This document shows, one piece after another, positions 33,336 through 41,344 of a stretch of 64,000 nt of DNA; positions within the stretch are counted from its first letter, which is position 1; the number at the start of each line of letters is the position of its first letter. A program made the position numbers and the translations under genes. This DNA comes from Ryuthela nishihirai (lineage: Eukaryota > Arthropoda > Arachnida > Araneae > Heptathelidae). The stretch lies in contig JAWZYU010000005.1 of assembly GCA_038380435.1 (NCBI GenBank), forward strand, positions 32,200,001 through 32,264,000, in the 5' to 3' direction. The notes under the pieces were generated by a model. It ran no database searches and was not told the origin of the DNA. It saw only the letters and a list, made by a program, of their open reading frames with translations.

Positions 33336-33655
33336 TTTTTTTTAAATAGCGAAACCAACAGGGGGAGGGCAGCAGTCAGCAGGGGTATAATGAACCCTGA
33401 ACCACGCTGCAGCAGATGCTTCTTGTGACGTAAAGATGCACGTTTGGACGCTAGACTCCTTATGACCGTCTTGTGCTGGCGTAAATTCTTTAATACTCTG
33501 TGGGAAACAGGTATATTTCCTTTTAAGAAATTGGAACACACTTCACATAGAGCATACATCTGGGGGTCGGAGATGTGCTTCATCAGAGCTGTACGCTGCT
33601 TTCCCCCTAGCTTTGGTAAGCACTGAAGGAACGGGCCTTGAGATTTAACTTTCAT
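33332..33655 (-). CDS. Small basic Polinton protein with hydrophobic C-terminus (107 aa)
   Basis: The open frame extends upstream to 33745, but that first codon is GTG; the first ATG is at 33655, which overlaps the ATPase end by 11 bp, like its neighbours. The middle is strongly basic (HKTVIRSLASKRASLRHKKH, about residues 60-80). It ends with a Gly-containing turn, a hydrophobic stretch (FIIPLLTAALPLLVSLF) and KKK. This basic-plus-hydrophobic layout recurs in small proteins beside the ATPase in Polintons and recalls membrane-active or core proteins of adenovirus-like virions (inference). It overlaps the next gene by 4 bp. Confidence 0.8.
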   Translation of the reverse strand: MKVKSQGPFLQCLPKLGGKQRTALMKHISDPQMYALCEVCSNFLKGNIPVSHRVLKNLRQHKTVIRSLASKRASLRHKKHLLQRGSGFIIPLLTAALPLLVSLFKKK

Positions 33656-34271
33656 TTGGAACGTAAAGTATTTCGGGTTCTTCTGATGGAAGAATCTTTG
33701 CACGGAGCCTTTCACTGTCCAACGTTCTGGGATGAAGGTCAACACACAAATAACCGCAGGTTACCTGTGTAGCCAGTCTATAGGCATCCGTCAGGAGTTT
33801 AGATTGATGGGGGTACACTTGTCTCGCCAGGTGGGTTATTTGTGATGCATCCCGACAATTGTGAAATAAAAACATGTAGTGAGCATTGAGCGATATAGTC
33901 CTCGAATGTCTTCCCTTTAAAAACAGATTTTGTAAGATCAGGACAATCGTGATATTTTTATGATGACCCCCACGAATAAACAATTGTGATATGCGCTCAC
34001 TGGCTACAGACTGTTCCATCAAGTCATCCAGTACCAGAAGTGTAGGTCTGTGAGGATCAAATTCCAGATCCGTAGGTAGTCCTTCATAAAATTCCACCGT
34101 TTTCTTGAAGGGTTCAAAGGCAGGCTGCCACTCACCGTAGCAGTAAACGACACGCTGGGGTGGGGGTTCGAATACTTGAGCTGCTTCTTTGATGAGTTTC
34201 AGAGTGAAAGTCGTCTTCCCACACTGTGAAGGTGCTGCAATTATAATATTCGAAGGAGTGCAGAGAGCCAT
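33645..34271 (-). CDS. ATP: Genome-packaging ATPase (FtsK/HerA type)
   Basis: 208 residues, about the usual size for Polinton ATPases. Walker A is APSQCGKTT (residues 13-21) and Walker B is PTLLVLDDLM (about residues 75-84, Asp82 and Asp83). By analogy with adenovirus-like and A32-type ATPases, it should drive DNA into the capsid. The start ATG at 34271 lies inside the 3' end of the protease gene (31-bp overlap). It sits in the capsid/protease block, as expected for a morphogenesis gene. Confidence 0.93.
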   Translation of the reverse strand: MALCTPSNIIIAAPSQCGKTTFTLKLIKEAAQVFEPPPQRVVYCYGEWQPAFEPFKKTVEFYEGLPTDLEFDPHRPTLLVLDDLMEQSVASERISQLFIRGGHHKNITIVLILQNLFLKGRHSRTISLNAHYMFLFHNCRDASQITHLARQVYPHQSKLLTDAYRLATQVTCGYLCVDLHPRTLDSERLRAKILPSEEPEILYVPNES

Positions 34272-34687
34272 CGCACCACCATGCAGTCGTTAAAGTCTAC
34301 TCGACACGTGTAATCACGATGCAGTACTGTGGGAAGAGTCGAACCACACGCTCTTTTAAACAGGAAATACAGACAGTGAGCACCGCATGTGTCTCCCAGG
34401 GGGTCCTGCAGAGGTATCGAGGGGTGTAAGACGTGACGTATGCCTAGTCGACTATAGTATTCTTGCATGGAGGCATCGGGACTCGTACCCAGGGGGTCAA
34501 AGTGATCCACTTGCACTCCTTTCTTGTAAACCGCTATCCAGTGGGTTCCAGGCAGGGAGGACGGATCGGTATTGTAGATAAACAAGGCTTCTGACTGATT
34601 GATTCTGTGAGGTAGTCTGTCACGGGGGAACACTCCGAGACTTGTGGGTAACATCGAAAGGATGGATTCTAACTGATAGGAATTCAT
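34241..34687 (-). CDS. PRO: Adenain-like cysteine protease
   Basis: 148 residues. It has the order of the adenovirus/Ulp1-type catalytic set: His49 in GTHWIAVYKKG, Asp64 in DHFDPLG, a Gln at about 94 and Cys101 in GDTCGAHC. In adenovirus-like particles this enzyme matures capsid and core proteins. The likely substrates here are the neighbouring core-like and capsid proteins (inference). It overlaps the major capsid gene by 4 bp (ATGA) at its start and the ATPase gene by 31 bp at its end. Confidence 0.93.
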   Translation of the reverse strand: MNSYQLESILSMLPTSLGVFPRDRLPHRINQSEALFIYNTDPSSLPGTHWIAVYKKGVQVDHFDPLGTSPDASMQEYYSRLGIRHVLHPSIPLQDPLGDTCGAHCLYFLFKRACGSTLPTVLHRDYTCRVDFNDCMVVRWLSALLRIL

Positions 34688-35979
34688 GAGCTGTAGTCAA
34701 ACAGGACTTTACGATCCAATGGGATTTCCAACAAATTCTGGTACTCGGCATACAGGATCACAGTGACCGATGCGGGTAGCGGCTTGGCAAACTTTAATTC
34801 GACTCTCACACTCCCACTCTTTATTAAAGAAAATACTTGATTGCATTCACGTTGCTCGGGGGTCAATTGGAATCCGAATAATGTAAAACCTTCTCCATAG
34901 GCTTTTCGCGATAAGTTAATACCACTATCGGATTTCCAGGCGTCCACAGCTTCCAATAATCCTTGGTAACAGCGGAGATAGCGCCCATTCGCAAAGTCGG
35001 GGGTGTAGGACTGATGATCACTGTCTATGTGAAGACTGATGTAGTTTAGGTCGAAATGTTGGAAGTTGAAGGGATTTTTTTCGTACGATCCATTCAGGCT
35101 GGTACTTTCCAGCATACCCAGTACAAGCCGTACAGGGAGCTGGCCGAGAAATAAATTGTCACGGTTCACACTCGTCAGGCCTGAAGCGATGGAAAACATA
35201 CGTAAATCCGTTCTTCGCAGAGGGTACTTGGCACTCTCCGAACCCAGCAGGCGAGCGTGTGCAAGGATGACACCCGAAGTGGGTTTGATTTTACGCACGA
35301 AAAATTCAGCTTCATGTATCTGTACTTTGTAAGAGGGGTCTGCTTCACCTGTCATGAGGCAGAATTCGGGTTTGGATCTCAGCAAACGCAGTCTCAGGTC
35401 GACTTGATTGAGTAGGTAACGATCTTGATTAAACAGGTCAGCGTGGATCCACGAGATGAGTTCGATACCTGTTGGTTTGACGTACCCCTTGCGTTGATGC
35501 CACCCCTCATTCTCCCTGCTGGTCAGTTCCATTTTACCTGGGGTGTCGAGGTACCAGAGAGAGGTGCCTAGCTGACTTCGTGTAGCATCAGCCCCGTAAT
35601 TCAATAGAGTTTCTAGATACGCCCTGTAGGGGTACAGGGTGTGAGAAGCACTCACGAGATGATCGTTGAGGAAGACGTCTACCTGGCTGAAGAGGGCGTG
35701 GAAGAAATGATTGCAGGGGGCAATCACTTCCGACGGTGCTGTACCATCAGATTTTACAATTTTCAAGACGAGACGTAGGTGACATCGAGATAGATCAATG
35801 TAATCGTCCGTCCCCTTCACGATGAATTCGAGTGGTGCATTACCTTCCAGGGAAGCCACAGGTAAATAATTGACATAACAGCCTCTTTCTAATTGTGAGA
35901 CAGTGGGTGGGACCAGAAACAGATCCAGTTCTGAATTGGCACAGTCGCCAGAATCAGCGTGAATTTTCTGAATGCTCAT
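34684..35979 (-). CDS. MCP: Major capsid protein (double jelly-roll, Polinton type)
   Basis: 431 residues. It shows the signature block of the widespread Polinton capsid family often annotated as F54H12.2-like: LFSQVDVFLNDHLVS (about residues 94-108), YPYRAYLETLLNYG and then SLWYLDTPGK shortly after. In this family the protein forms hexon-like trimers of the icosahedral shell; that fold assignment comes from family knowledge and is not visible in the letters. It is shorter than many Polinton capsid proteins but has no break. Start and stop overlap both neighbours by 4 bp, consistent with translation from a shared transcript or by reinitiation. Confidence 0.88.
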   Translation of the reverse strand: MSIQKIHADSGDCANSELDLFLVPPTVSQLERGCYVNYLPVASLEGNAPLEFIVKGTDDYIDLSRCHLRLVLKIVKSDGTAPSEVIAPCNHFFHALFSQVDVFLNDHLVSASHTLYPYRAYLETLLNYGADATRSQLGTSLWYLDTPGKMELTSRENEGWHQRKGYVKPTGIELISWIHADLFNQDRYLLNQVDLRLRLLRSKPEFCLMTGEADPSYKVQIHEAEFFVRKIKPTSGVILAHARLLGSESAKYPLRRTDLRMFSIASGLTSVNRDNLFLGQLPVRLVLGMLESTSLNGSYEKNPFNFQHFDLNYISLHIDSDHQSYTPDFANGRYLRCYQGLLEAVDAWKSDSGINLSRKAYGEGFTLFGFQLTPEQRECNQVFSLIKSGSVRVELKFAKPLPASVTVILYAEYQNLLEIPLDRKVLFDYSS

Positions 35980-36365
35980 GATGAAAACACGTCCTGCACA
36001 GTACAGTGTCTCTTCACTTTATGAACCTTGGGATGCTGACGACGACGTTTTATTCCTTTCCCTCCCTGCAGCTTTGAACTGGCACGCTGCAAGAGGTCGG
36101 CACCCGCTTCACGGAGCCCGGCTTTGGCTGCAGATTTGAAGTTTTGCCCCTGGGACATCTCTGAAACGAACCGTAGCCCGCCCTTACGCAGGGTAGACAG
36201 CGCAGGGCGTACGAGAGGGCTGATGAAACGTCCGATCCTAGCAAAGATGCTTCCTAGCCCGTCGCCTCTCTGATAACGAGGACCACGGAACACACCCTTC
36301 CCTGTCTGGCTCTTGTAGTAGCTCACGTAGGCGTCTGCGGAAGGGGGAACGAATTTAACCCTCAT
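35976..36365 (-). CDS. Basic core/membrane-active-like protein (129 aa)
   Basis: A Gly- and Arg/Lys-rich protein. A candidate amphipathic stretch follows GDGLGSIFARIGRFISPLV (about residues 34-52), and the tail is basic (GKGIKRRRQHPKVHKVKRH). This layout resembles the adenovirus pX/pVI-like proteins noted in Polintons and adintoviruses. Candidate roles are DNA condensation or membrane disruption after protease cleavage (inference from family). It lies between the minor and major capsid genes and overlaps them by 11 and 4 bp. Confidence 0.75.
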   Translation of the reverse strand: MRVKFVPPSADAYVSYYKSQTGKGVFRGPRYQRGDGLGSIFARIGRFISPLVRPALSTLRKGGLRFVSEMSQGQNFKSAAKAGLREAGADLLQRASSKLQGGKGIKRRRQHPKVHKVKRHCTVQDVFSS

Positions 36366-37398
36366 GACAGAAATGTAACTTGACTAAAACTTTACCGAAT
36401 TTAAAATGCAGTGGTTCTCCAGTGTCGGTACGAAGGAAGATTCTCACACTCTCGAAACTGTTCCTTGCAAGGGGGTAGTAATCGGGCTGTTGATATACGG
36501 CAACAATGGCTTCGTTATTACTGGTTCTGACGGCAGGATTCACGACACGCAACAGTTCACCGTGAGTATCACCTAACAACTGAGGAGCAATCAGATCTGA
36601 ATACAAATAAATACCATACATTCCTCTGTTCATATCGATGGGATAGTCACCCAGGACTTTATTCAGCGGTATATCTAATTTAGCAATTCCTAGCATGTCA
36701 CCTAATCCGGGGTTCGATCGAGGAAATTTAATGTAATGCGACTTGTCTGTATCCATCAACACGGTGTGATCTGCCTGCTGCTTGAAACGGTAAGCTTTTC
36801 TCAGCCTGTAGGGTAACATCTGGTTCATTGCATCGAATAACGATTCGGCAGTTTCGTATCGTCCGTGGGGTACCTTTCGTTCTTGGAAACTACCTGGCGG
36901 GATCACGTAGAAATAACACTCGTCATCTATGTCGAAAGTTGGTGTATTGCAAAGTTTGCTGGCAAATCGTTGGTGGAAGGGTTTGTCAACTTCTCCCTCG
37001 CCGATACACAGAAGTTTACCGAAATTCGTTTTAGGAAACATCAGTCCGTACCCCTCACTCGGTTTGAATACCCAGTAACCACCGTTATAGGAAACTATTA
37101 TTTCTTTGGGGAGCTGTGTGGTGAGGAGAGACAACAGCTCCATTCGAGTTATTTTACCCGGTTTAAGTTTGATTTTCCTGTATTCTTCAGGGATGGCAGG
37201 GGCGTAATATTCATATGTGTCGTTAGAACCATCCACATTGTACCAGCTCACCGGTAAGTGAACTTCAGCTAGTCCCACTTTCCATTTTCCGCTCAGTCTT
37301 AGGGGTTGTGCCAGACGGACTGTGAAATCGGTCTGCGAATTGTTCGGATAAATATTCTGACTAGCCGTGGAGGGGAGAGTCAGGTAGAAACTATCCAT
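36355..37398 (-). CDS. Minor capsid (penton-like) protein candidate
   Basis: 347 residues beginning MDSFYLTLPSTASQNIYPNN, followed by FTVRLAQPLRLSGKWKVGLAEVHLP. This N-terminal block (FYLTLPS ... YP.N ... F..RL..P..L.G.W.VGL.E) is shared by a well-spread Polinton protein located next to the capsid gene. I take it to be the single jelly-roll minor capsid (penton) protein, but the assignment is by position and memory and should be treated as likely, not proven. It overlaps the integrase gene by 19 bp. Confidence 0.7.
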   Translation of the reverse strand: MDSFYLTLPSTASQNIYPNNSQTDFTVRLAQPLRLSGKWKVGLAEVHLPVSWYNVDGSNDTYEYYAPAIPEEYRKIKLKPGKITRMELLSLLTTQLPKEIIVSYNGGYWVFKPSEGYGLMFPKTNFGKLLCIGEGEVDKPFHQRFASKLCNTPTFDIDDECYFYVIPPGSFQERKVPHGRYETAESLFDAMNQMLPYRLRKAYRFKQQADHTVLMDTDKSHYIKFPRSNPGLGDMLGIAKLDIPLNKVLGDYPIDMNRGMYGIYLYSDLIAPQLLGDTHGELLRVVNPAVRTSNNEAIVAVYQQPDYYPLARNSFESVRIFLRTDTGEPLHFKFGKVLVKLHFCHEG

Positions 37399-38444
37399 TT
37401 TTTAGGGATCCAGGAAGGTTTGGGATATCCGCGAAATTTGACCAGTGCCTTTTGGCCTTTTCTCTCGATTATTTTCTCAACCGTGTAAAGTTCGGGTTCT
37501 GTCACTTTTTGAAGCTCCGATTTATAGAATGTGCCTTTCAACACTTCTCCCTCAGAATCCCTTACGACATACACAGGGGGGTGCCGTTGTAATACCTTGT
37601 CGACTATAAATATTTCTTCGGTCCACAAATGTGTACCTGCCTTCTTGAAGGGCGCTTTTACACTGGCTAGTCGAACTGTGTCACCTACTTTAAATGCTGG
37701 TTTTTCTTTTACTACACTCGGATTGCGATAGAGTCGAACCCACACGACGTCTTCGTTGCGTAAGGTCACGTCCTTGGGGGCCATATCGTGTGCACTGTGA
37801 ACTGTGGCATTGTATCCCCTTACAACACGCTGCAGCACATCCAGGTAGCGGTAGGTATTGTTGCGTGTATAATATCTCCCCAGTCTCTCGCGTAGGGTAC
37901 GATTCCATCTCTCCACCAAAGCTGCTTTTTTGTCGGAGTATGTAGCAAAGAACCGAATACCTTTCTTTTTCAGGAATTTCTGGAACACTCTGTTGGTAAA
38001 TTCCGTACCCTGATCAGTATTTAAATTCATTGGGGATCGACCCTTGGAAAGGATTTTTTTGAAAGCTGAGACCATTTCTTTCCCCGTTTTAGCCTTCATG
38101 GCCAGCGCCCACCCGTATCTCGAGAACACATCGATGACTGTTAATATGTAGCGATACCCGTCATTGAAGCGAGTTAGATTTTTCACGACCATGAGATCGG
38201 CTTGCCATTGTTCGTCTAACCCTGTGACGTAAACTTTGTTACGAGGGAACTTTCTGCGAACAGGTTTATGTAACGTGTAGGCAGGCTGCTTTTCTAACCA
38301 TTCTCGGACGAGTTTGAGTGGCAGTCCCGTATTCTGTGCCAACTTTTTTACACTACCGAATCCTCTTTCGGGGTCGAAATAATGGGACTCCAAAGTTTTG
38401 TTTTCTGCTGCACCCAGAGGTCGTACCCCACCAGGTTTTGCCAT
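37380..38444 (-). CDS. INT: Retroviral-type integrase with C-terminal chromodomain
   Basis: 354 residues. The catalytic core carries a D,D,E set: Asp83 in QWQADLM, Asp144 in NTDQGTEF and Glu178 in LVERWNRTL. A short N-terminal helical region precedes it. The C-terminus ends in a chromodomain-like segment (YTVEKIIERKGQKALVKFRG, about residues 317-336, then PSWIPKKWI), which in relatives may direct integration to marked chromatin. It joins element ends to host DNA and makes 6-bp target duplications, as seen here. The 5' end overlaps the 108-codon gene by 97 bp, and the 3' end overlaps the capsid block. Confidence 0.94.
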   Translation of the reverse strand: MAKPGGVRPLGAAENKTLESHYFDPERGFGSVKKLAQNTGLPLKLVREWLEKQPAYTLHKPVRRKFPRNKVYVTGLDEQWQADLMVVKNLTRFNDGYRYILTVIDVFSRYGWALAMKAKTGKEMVSAFKKILSKGRSPMNLNTDQGTEFTNRVFQKFLKKKGIRFFATYSDKKAALVERWNRTLRERLGRYYTRNNTYRYLDVLQRVVRGYNATVHSAHDMAPKDVTLRNEDVVWVRLYRNPSVVKEKPAFKVGDTVRLASVKAPFKKAGTHLWTEEIFIVDKVLQRHPPVYVVRDSEGEVLKGTFYKSELQKVTEPELYTVEKIIERKGQKALVKFRGYPKPSWIPKKWIVST

Positions 38445-38674
38445 TGATGTAGTGAAAGTGTAACACCTGTCACTGTAGGAACGTCACCTATAAACTGTCT
38501 GATATCCACTGTTAAGTTACACACACGAATTTTGTATTCTCCGTCTAAGGCTTTTGACTCCCCACACTGAATATTTTTACTAGGAGCTACAAGTTCTAAT
38601 ACAAGTAAGGCTATCGTTAACAATGTCACGATTACACTACCCACACTAGCTAATACCTTCTTTCTCCTATCCAT
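38348..38674 (-). CDS. Membrane-anchored PC4-like small protein (108 aa)
   Basis: The first gene after a TATA box at 38713-38720. Residues 7-30 form one strongly hydrophobic segment (a membrane anchor or signal peptide), preceded by the basic MDRRKK. Residues 48-82 read KIRVCNLTVDIRQF, then PTVTGVTLSLHQWQNL. That matches the beta-sheet and helix pattern of the PC4/p15 single-strand DNA-binding domain (IR.F...G...PT..G..L....W..L). The same pattern occurs in the next gene (38730-39524), so the two may be paralogues. Pairing a membrane segment with a PC4-like fold is unusual. The PC4 call is by eye. It overlaps the integrase gene by 97 bp. Confidence 0.65.
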   Translation of the reverse strand: MDRRKKVLASVGSVIVTLLTIALLVLELVAPSKNIQCGESKALDGEYKIRVCNLTVDIRQFIGDVPTVTGVTLSLHQWQNLVGYDLWVQQKTKLWSPIISTPKEDSVV

Positions 38675-38712
38675 ACCAAGACTAAAATGACAAAGGATGA
38701 AAAGACAGACAC

Positions 38713-38720
38713 ATTATATA
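38713..38720 (-). promoter_or_regulatory. TATA box of the leftward cluster
   Basis: On the - strand CTTATATAATG lies about 40 bp upstream of the ATG at 38674. It fits a promoter for the integrase-capsid-protease-ATPase block. It sits in the gap between this cluster and the upstream PC4-like gene, close to AATAAA on the same strand for the latter. Confidence 0.6.
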
Positions 38721-38729
38721 AGGTTATAA

Positions 38730-39524
38730 TTATTTATTTAATTTATACATTTCATTTTTTGCCTCGTCGACAATAGCATTATATTTTAGATTGCAAACAA
38801 AACCAGAATCTACAAAATTCAATAGACCTCGCTTCCAGGCCGTATCCACAAATACCTGTGCTAGACCATTAATGTCCAAGTCACCAGACCACCCTACGAT
38901 GGTCGGTATTTTTTCTTCGGGTTGCAGTCCATCTAACGGTATCACACGCATAAGTTCTTGCTGAAAAATATTCAGCAGCAGCGGGTAAACACAATCAGGA
39001 CCGTCAAAAACAGGACTCAGTAGGAAAGGATGAATGGATTCAGAATGTTCCATAATGGCTGTACGGAGTTGGTGATCTTTGGGGGTACCGCACACATTGT
39101 GCACAATGCGCATCACCTCGTCTAAGTGAATAGCCAGCGTGAACAACTGCGAAGCGTTCAATGTTATACAGCGTCTCACCACACGGAACTGTAGAGTTCT
39201 TTGGTCTGCTGATTCTTTGATGAAGTCGACACAGCGTTCACCACCTGCAGTGCGATACATGTAGGCACGTAAACTGTGCATCACGTACCATGTCTGTTGA
39301 TCGGGTCCGATTTTCACTTTGTCCTCTATGTGGGGTACCGCGGCACACAAAGCCTCCCATTCAGGTATGGAGAGGCTAACTCCTGCTGGTGTAGGGTAGA
39401 TGAGTTCACCATTTTCAAATTTCTTGTAGCGGTGTACGTGCACAGAAAACTTATTTTTGAACAGTGAGGGCACGACGTACACATCTTCACCGAGACACCA
39501 CGCATCTGGATTGCTAGGCTGCAT
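38730..39524 (-). CDS. PC4-like domain protein (264 aa)
   Basis: The frame is open to 39548 but begins there with GTG; the first ATG is 39524, giving 264 residues. Residues 26-60 read FSVHVHRYKKF, then PTPAGVSLSIPEWEAL, a good match to the PC4/p15 transcription coactivator fold that binds single-stranded DNA. The remaining 200 residues are unassigned and largely helical in appearance. Candidate roles are single-strand binding during replication or control of late transcription (inference). A TATA-like TTAAATA lies at 39557-39563, so it probably has its own promoter. Confidence 0.72.
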   Translation of the reverse strand: MQPSNPDAWCLGEDVYVVPSLFKNKFSVHVHRYKKFENGELIYPTPAGVSLSIPEWEALCAAVPHIEDKVKIGPDQQTWYVMHSLRAYMYRTAGGERCVDFIKESADQRTLQFRVVRRCITLNASQLFTLAIHLDEVMRIVHNVCGTPKDHQLRTAIMEHSESIHPFLLSPVFDGPDCVYPLLLNIFQQELMRVIPLDGLQPEEKIPTIVGWSGDLDINGLAQVFVDTAWKRGLLNFVDSGFVCNLKYNAIVDEAKNEMYKLNK

Positions 39525-39556
39525 CGTGAACAATGCGGCACAGAGCACTCGCTCCC

Positions 39557-39563
39557 TATTTAA
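39557..39563 (-). promoter_or_regulatory. TATA-like box of the PC4-like gene
   Basis: TTAAATAGGG on the - strand, about 35 bp before the ATG at 39524. Confidence 0.4.
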
Positions 39564-39593
39564 CTAGAGAGCCGCACCACCTGAGACGACCAA

Positions 39594-40130
39594 TTAGGAA
39601 CGAGCTGATAAGCAGGTGTTTGTTGAGACATGCTCTCGACGATCGATCCATCCAAAGAAAGCAACTGTTTCTGCTAAAGAGCAGTGGACGTCCTCTCCGG
39701 TGTGATATCCGCATTCGAACTTGGAAACTTTGGGGAGATCACAATATTTGGGGCAGCCGTAAAGTTCGAGATTAACACTGGGAAGATTTAATTGTTCCAA
39801 GAGAATTCTTTCCACAGTACCTCCTTTGTAACCCACCACAGCAGCTTCTTCAGTACGTGCAAGTTTGTAAACATATTTCACGATGTTAGGGACGTGATCT
39901 AGCGACCACACCTTTTCTCGAGGTAGAGGATGAAAGGGTAGACCTATCACATATTTAGACACGTAGTTGGCTGTCCTTCTGTCTTTTGCTGACAAAGGTT
40001 GGTGCTGTCGAAGATTGAAACGATAGACACCACATTTCCCATTCAGAGTTGCATATCCAAGTTCACGCACTAGGAAACGACCATTTACACGGAAACCGTC
40101 GAGGTCTAGAACCATACAGATGTCTTGCAT
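39594..40130 (-). CDS. DEDD exonuclease / Maelstrom-like protein (178 aa)
   Basis: The frame extends to 40166 but starts there with GTG; the first ATG is 40130. The N-terminus reads ICMVLDLDGF, with acidic residues on a beta strand, as at the start of RNase H-fold exonucleases. VVGYKGGTVERILLEQL follows at about residues 98-114, then SVNLELYGCPKY. A late block holds E139, C140, H143, H149 and C150, in the Glu-Cys-His-Cys style of the Maelstrom domain. I recall relatives in many Polintons and in invertebrate genomes. A nuclease-like or RNA-pathway role is inference. It is the outermost gene at the right end, next to the terminal repeat. Confidence 0.68.
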   Translation of the reverse strand: MQDICMVLDLDGFRVNGRFLVRELGYATLNGKCGVYRFNLRQHQPLSAKDRRTANYVSKYVIGLPFHPLPREKVWSLDHVPNIVKYVYKLARTEEAAVVGYKGGTVERILLEQLNLPSVNLELYGCPKYCDLPKVSKFECGYHTGEDVHCSLAETVAFFGWIDRREHVSTNTCLSARS

Positions 40131-40261
40131 AGTTGTACTAGTTCGAGTATCTGGAGATGAAAACACTTGACGTCTTCACACTGGCAGGGTCTACAGACGT
40201 CTCTGTCGTTTACGTCTCAGAGCCTGCACAACACTCTGCGGTAGTCCCGGTCAACCATTGG

Positions 40262-40673
40262 GGTAAAATAAAGAAAAATCGAAGAATTAGAATAAAAATA
40301 GGGGCTTTTTGGGAATTAGTGTTCCTCACAGGCACCAGATGGCGCCAGGGGTTTTTTCATAAGGGGGGAGGAATTTTTTTATAAAGGGGGAAATCAAAAA
40401 TCGAAGAATTAGAATAAAAATAGGGGTTTTTTTGGGAAAATAGTACTTCTCACTTTCAACAGGTGGCGCCACTGAGGGGAAAGGGGGGGGTGAAAGGGGG
40501 AGGAATTATTAATAAAGGGGCGTGACCGGTTACGTAACGATTATGTAATGATTACGTCATGTTGCGTCATAGGGGGCGTGGTCGGTGACGTCATAGGGGC
40601 GTGGTCGGTGACGTCATAGGGGGGGGGGAAAGCACTGTGCAAAGGGGGAACGCTCGGGTGTGATGATACTACT
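40262..40673. repeat. Right terminal inverted repeat of the Polinton
   Basis: Complement of the left end; the outer 45 or so bp are identical. It has two TGACGTCA sites (40586 and 40609) where the left end has one, because a unit of about 23 bp is duplicated. It also holds two units (TGGCGCCA at 40340 and 40464) that match the 132-bp units on the left. Confidence 0.93.
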
Positions 40674-40679
40674 CATATC
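40674..40679. repeat. Polinton target-site duplication, right
   Basis: CATATC directly after the element end (ATGATACTACT), identical to 24204-24209. Confidence 0.93.
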
Positions 40680-40957
40680 ATGATCGTAAAATGCGACGGC
40701 AAAAAAAAAATTGCAATTTATTAATTTCAATTCTGCACCCTAGTTATAAACAAACAATCTGTTGCCTGTCCTAAACGAATTGATGAGAAATATTTCTCTC
40801 TTGAATGGAGCTTTACTGAAAATCTTTCCACTCGCTTGAGTTCATGACAAATGGCTTATTAAACATACTTCAAGTGACATCGATGACTTGAAGGTAAATT
40901 TTGACAGTGATTTCCCTTTTCTTTTCAACGAGAAGAATCGTTTCCTGTTTGCTGATT

Positions 40958-41330
40958 GGGGCGGGGGTGGCTCAGTAGGTAGCGCGCCAGGCTCGTAATC
41001 TGCAGTTCCCAGGTTCGAGTCCCAGCTGGGTCAGCGTTGAGATTTATCTCCGCAAAATTCCCCGCCATTCCCACGGTCAGTAGGGGACACCGATGGGCTT
41101 GGAAAGGCCGCCGTCCGTCGGATGGGACGTTAAGCCGTGGCCCCGTGTACAGGAGAGTCATACCCTGTGCACGTTAAAGAACACACTGTATGGCCTTGAC
41201 GGGAGGCTACCATCTGTCTCCCAACAGCTGTTCCAGTGGGTCCCCTCCCTGAGCCTTCGGGGTCCATGTGACCTGGCCATTTAGCCCATGGTGTGCAAAA
41301 AAGTGCCGCTCAGAGGTAAAACAACCCAAC
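40958..41330 (+). mobile_element. SINE-A, full length, with 14-bp TSD
   Basis: Flanked by CCTGTTTGCTGATT at 40944-40957 and 41331-41344. It lies about 280 bp outside the Polinton end. A 7-bp deletion lies in the CCTCCCCCAACCTTCTCTGAG block. Confidence 0.94.
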
Positions 41331-41344
41331 CCTGTTTGCTGATT

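Larger units (their letters stand above)
24210..40673. mobile_element. Complete Polinton/Maverick (polintovirus-like) element
   Basis: A 16,464-bp element bounded by inverted termini starting AGTAGTATCATCACACCC and by a perfect 6-bp target duplication (CATATC). It carries the Polinton hallmark set: protein-primed family B DNA polymerase, retroviral-type integrase with chromodomain, adenain-like cysteine protease and FtsK/HerA-type packaging ATPase, plus major and candidate minor capsid proteins. Polymerase is transcribed rightwards; everything else is transcribed leftwards and meets it near 32100-33050. All recognised reading frames are open, so the copy is probably recent and may be mobile or able to make virus-like particles (inference). 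Its base composition and low repeat content differ clearly from the SINE-rich flanks, and no SINE has landed inside. Confidence 0.97.
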
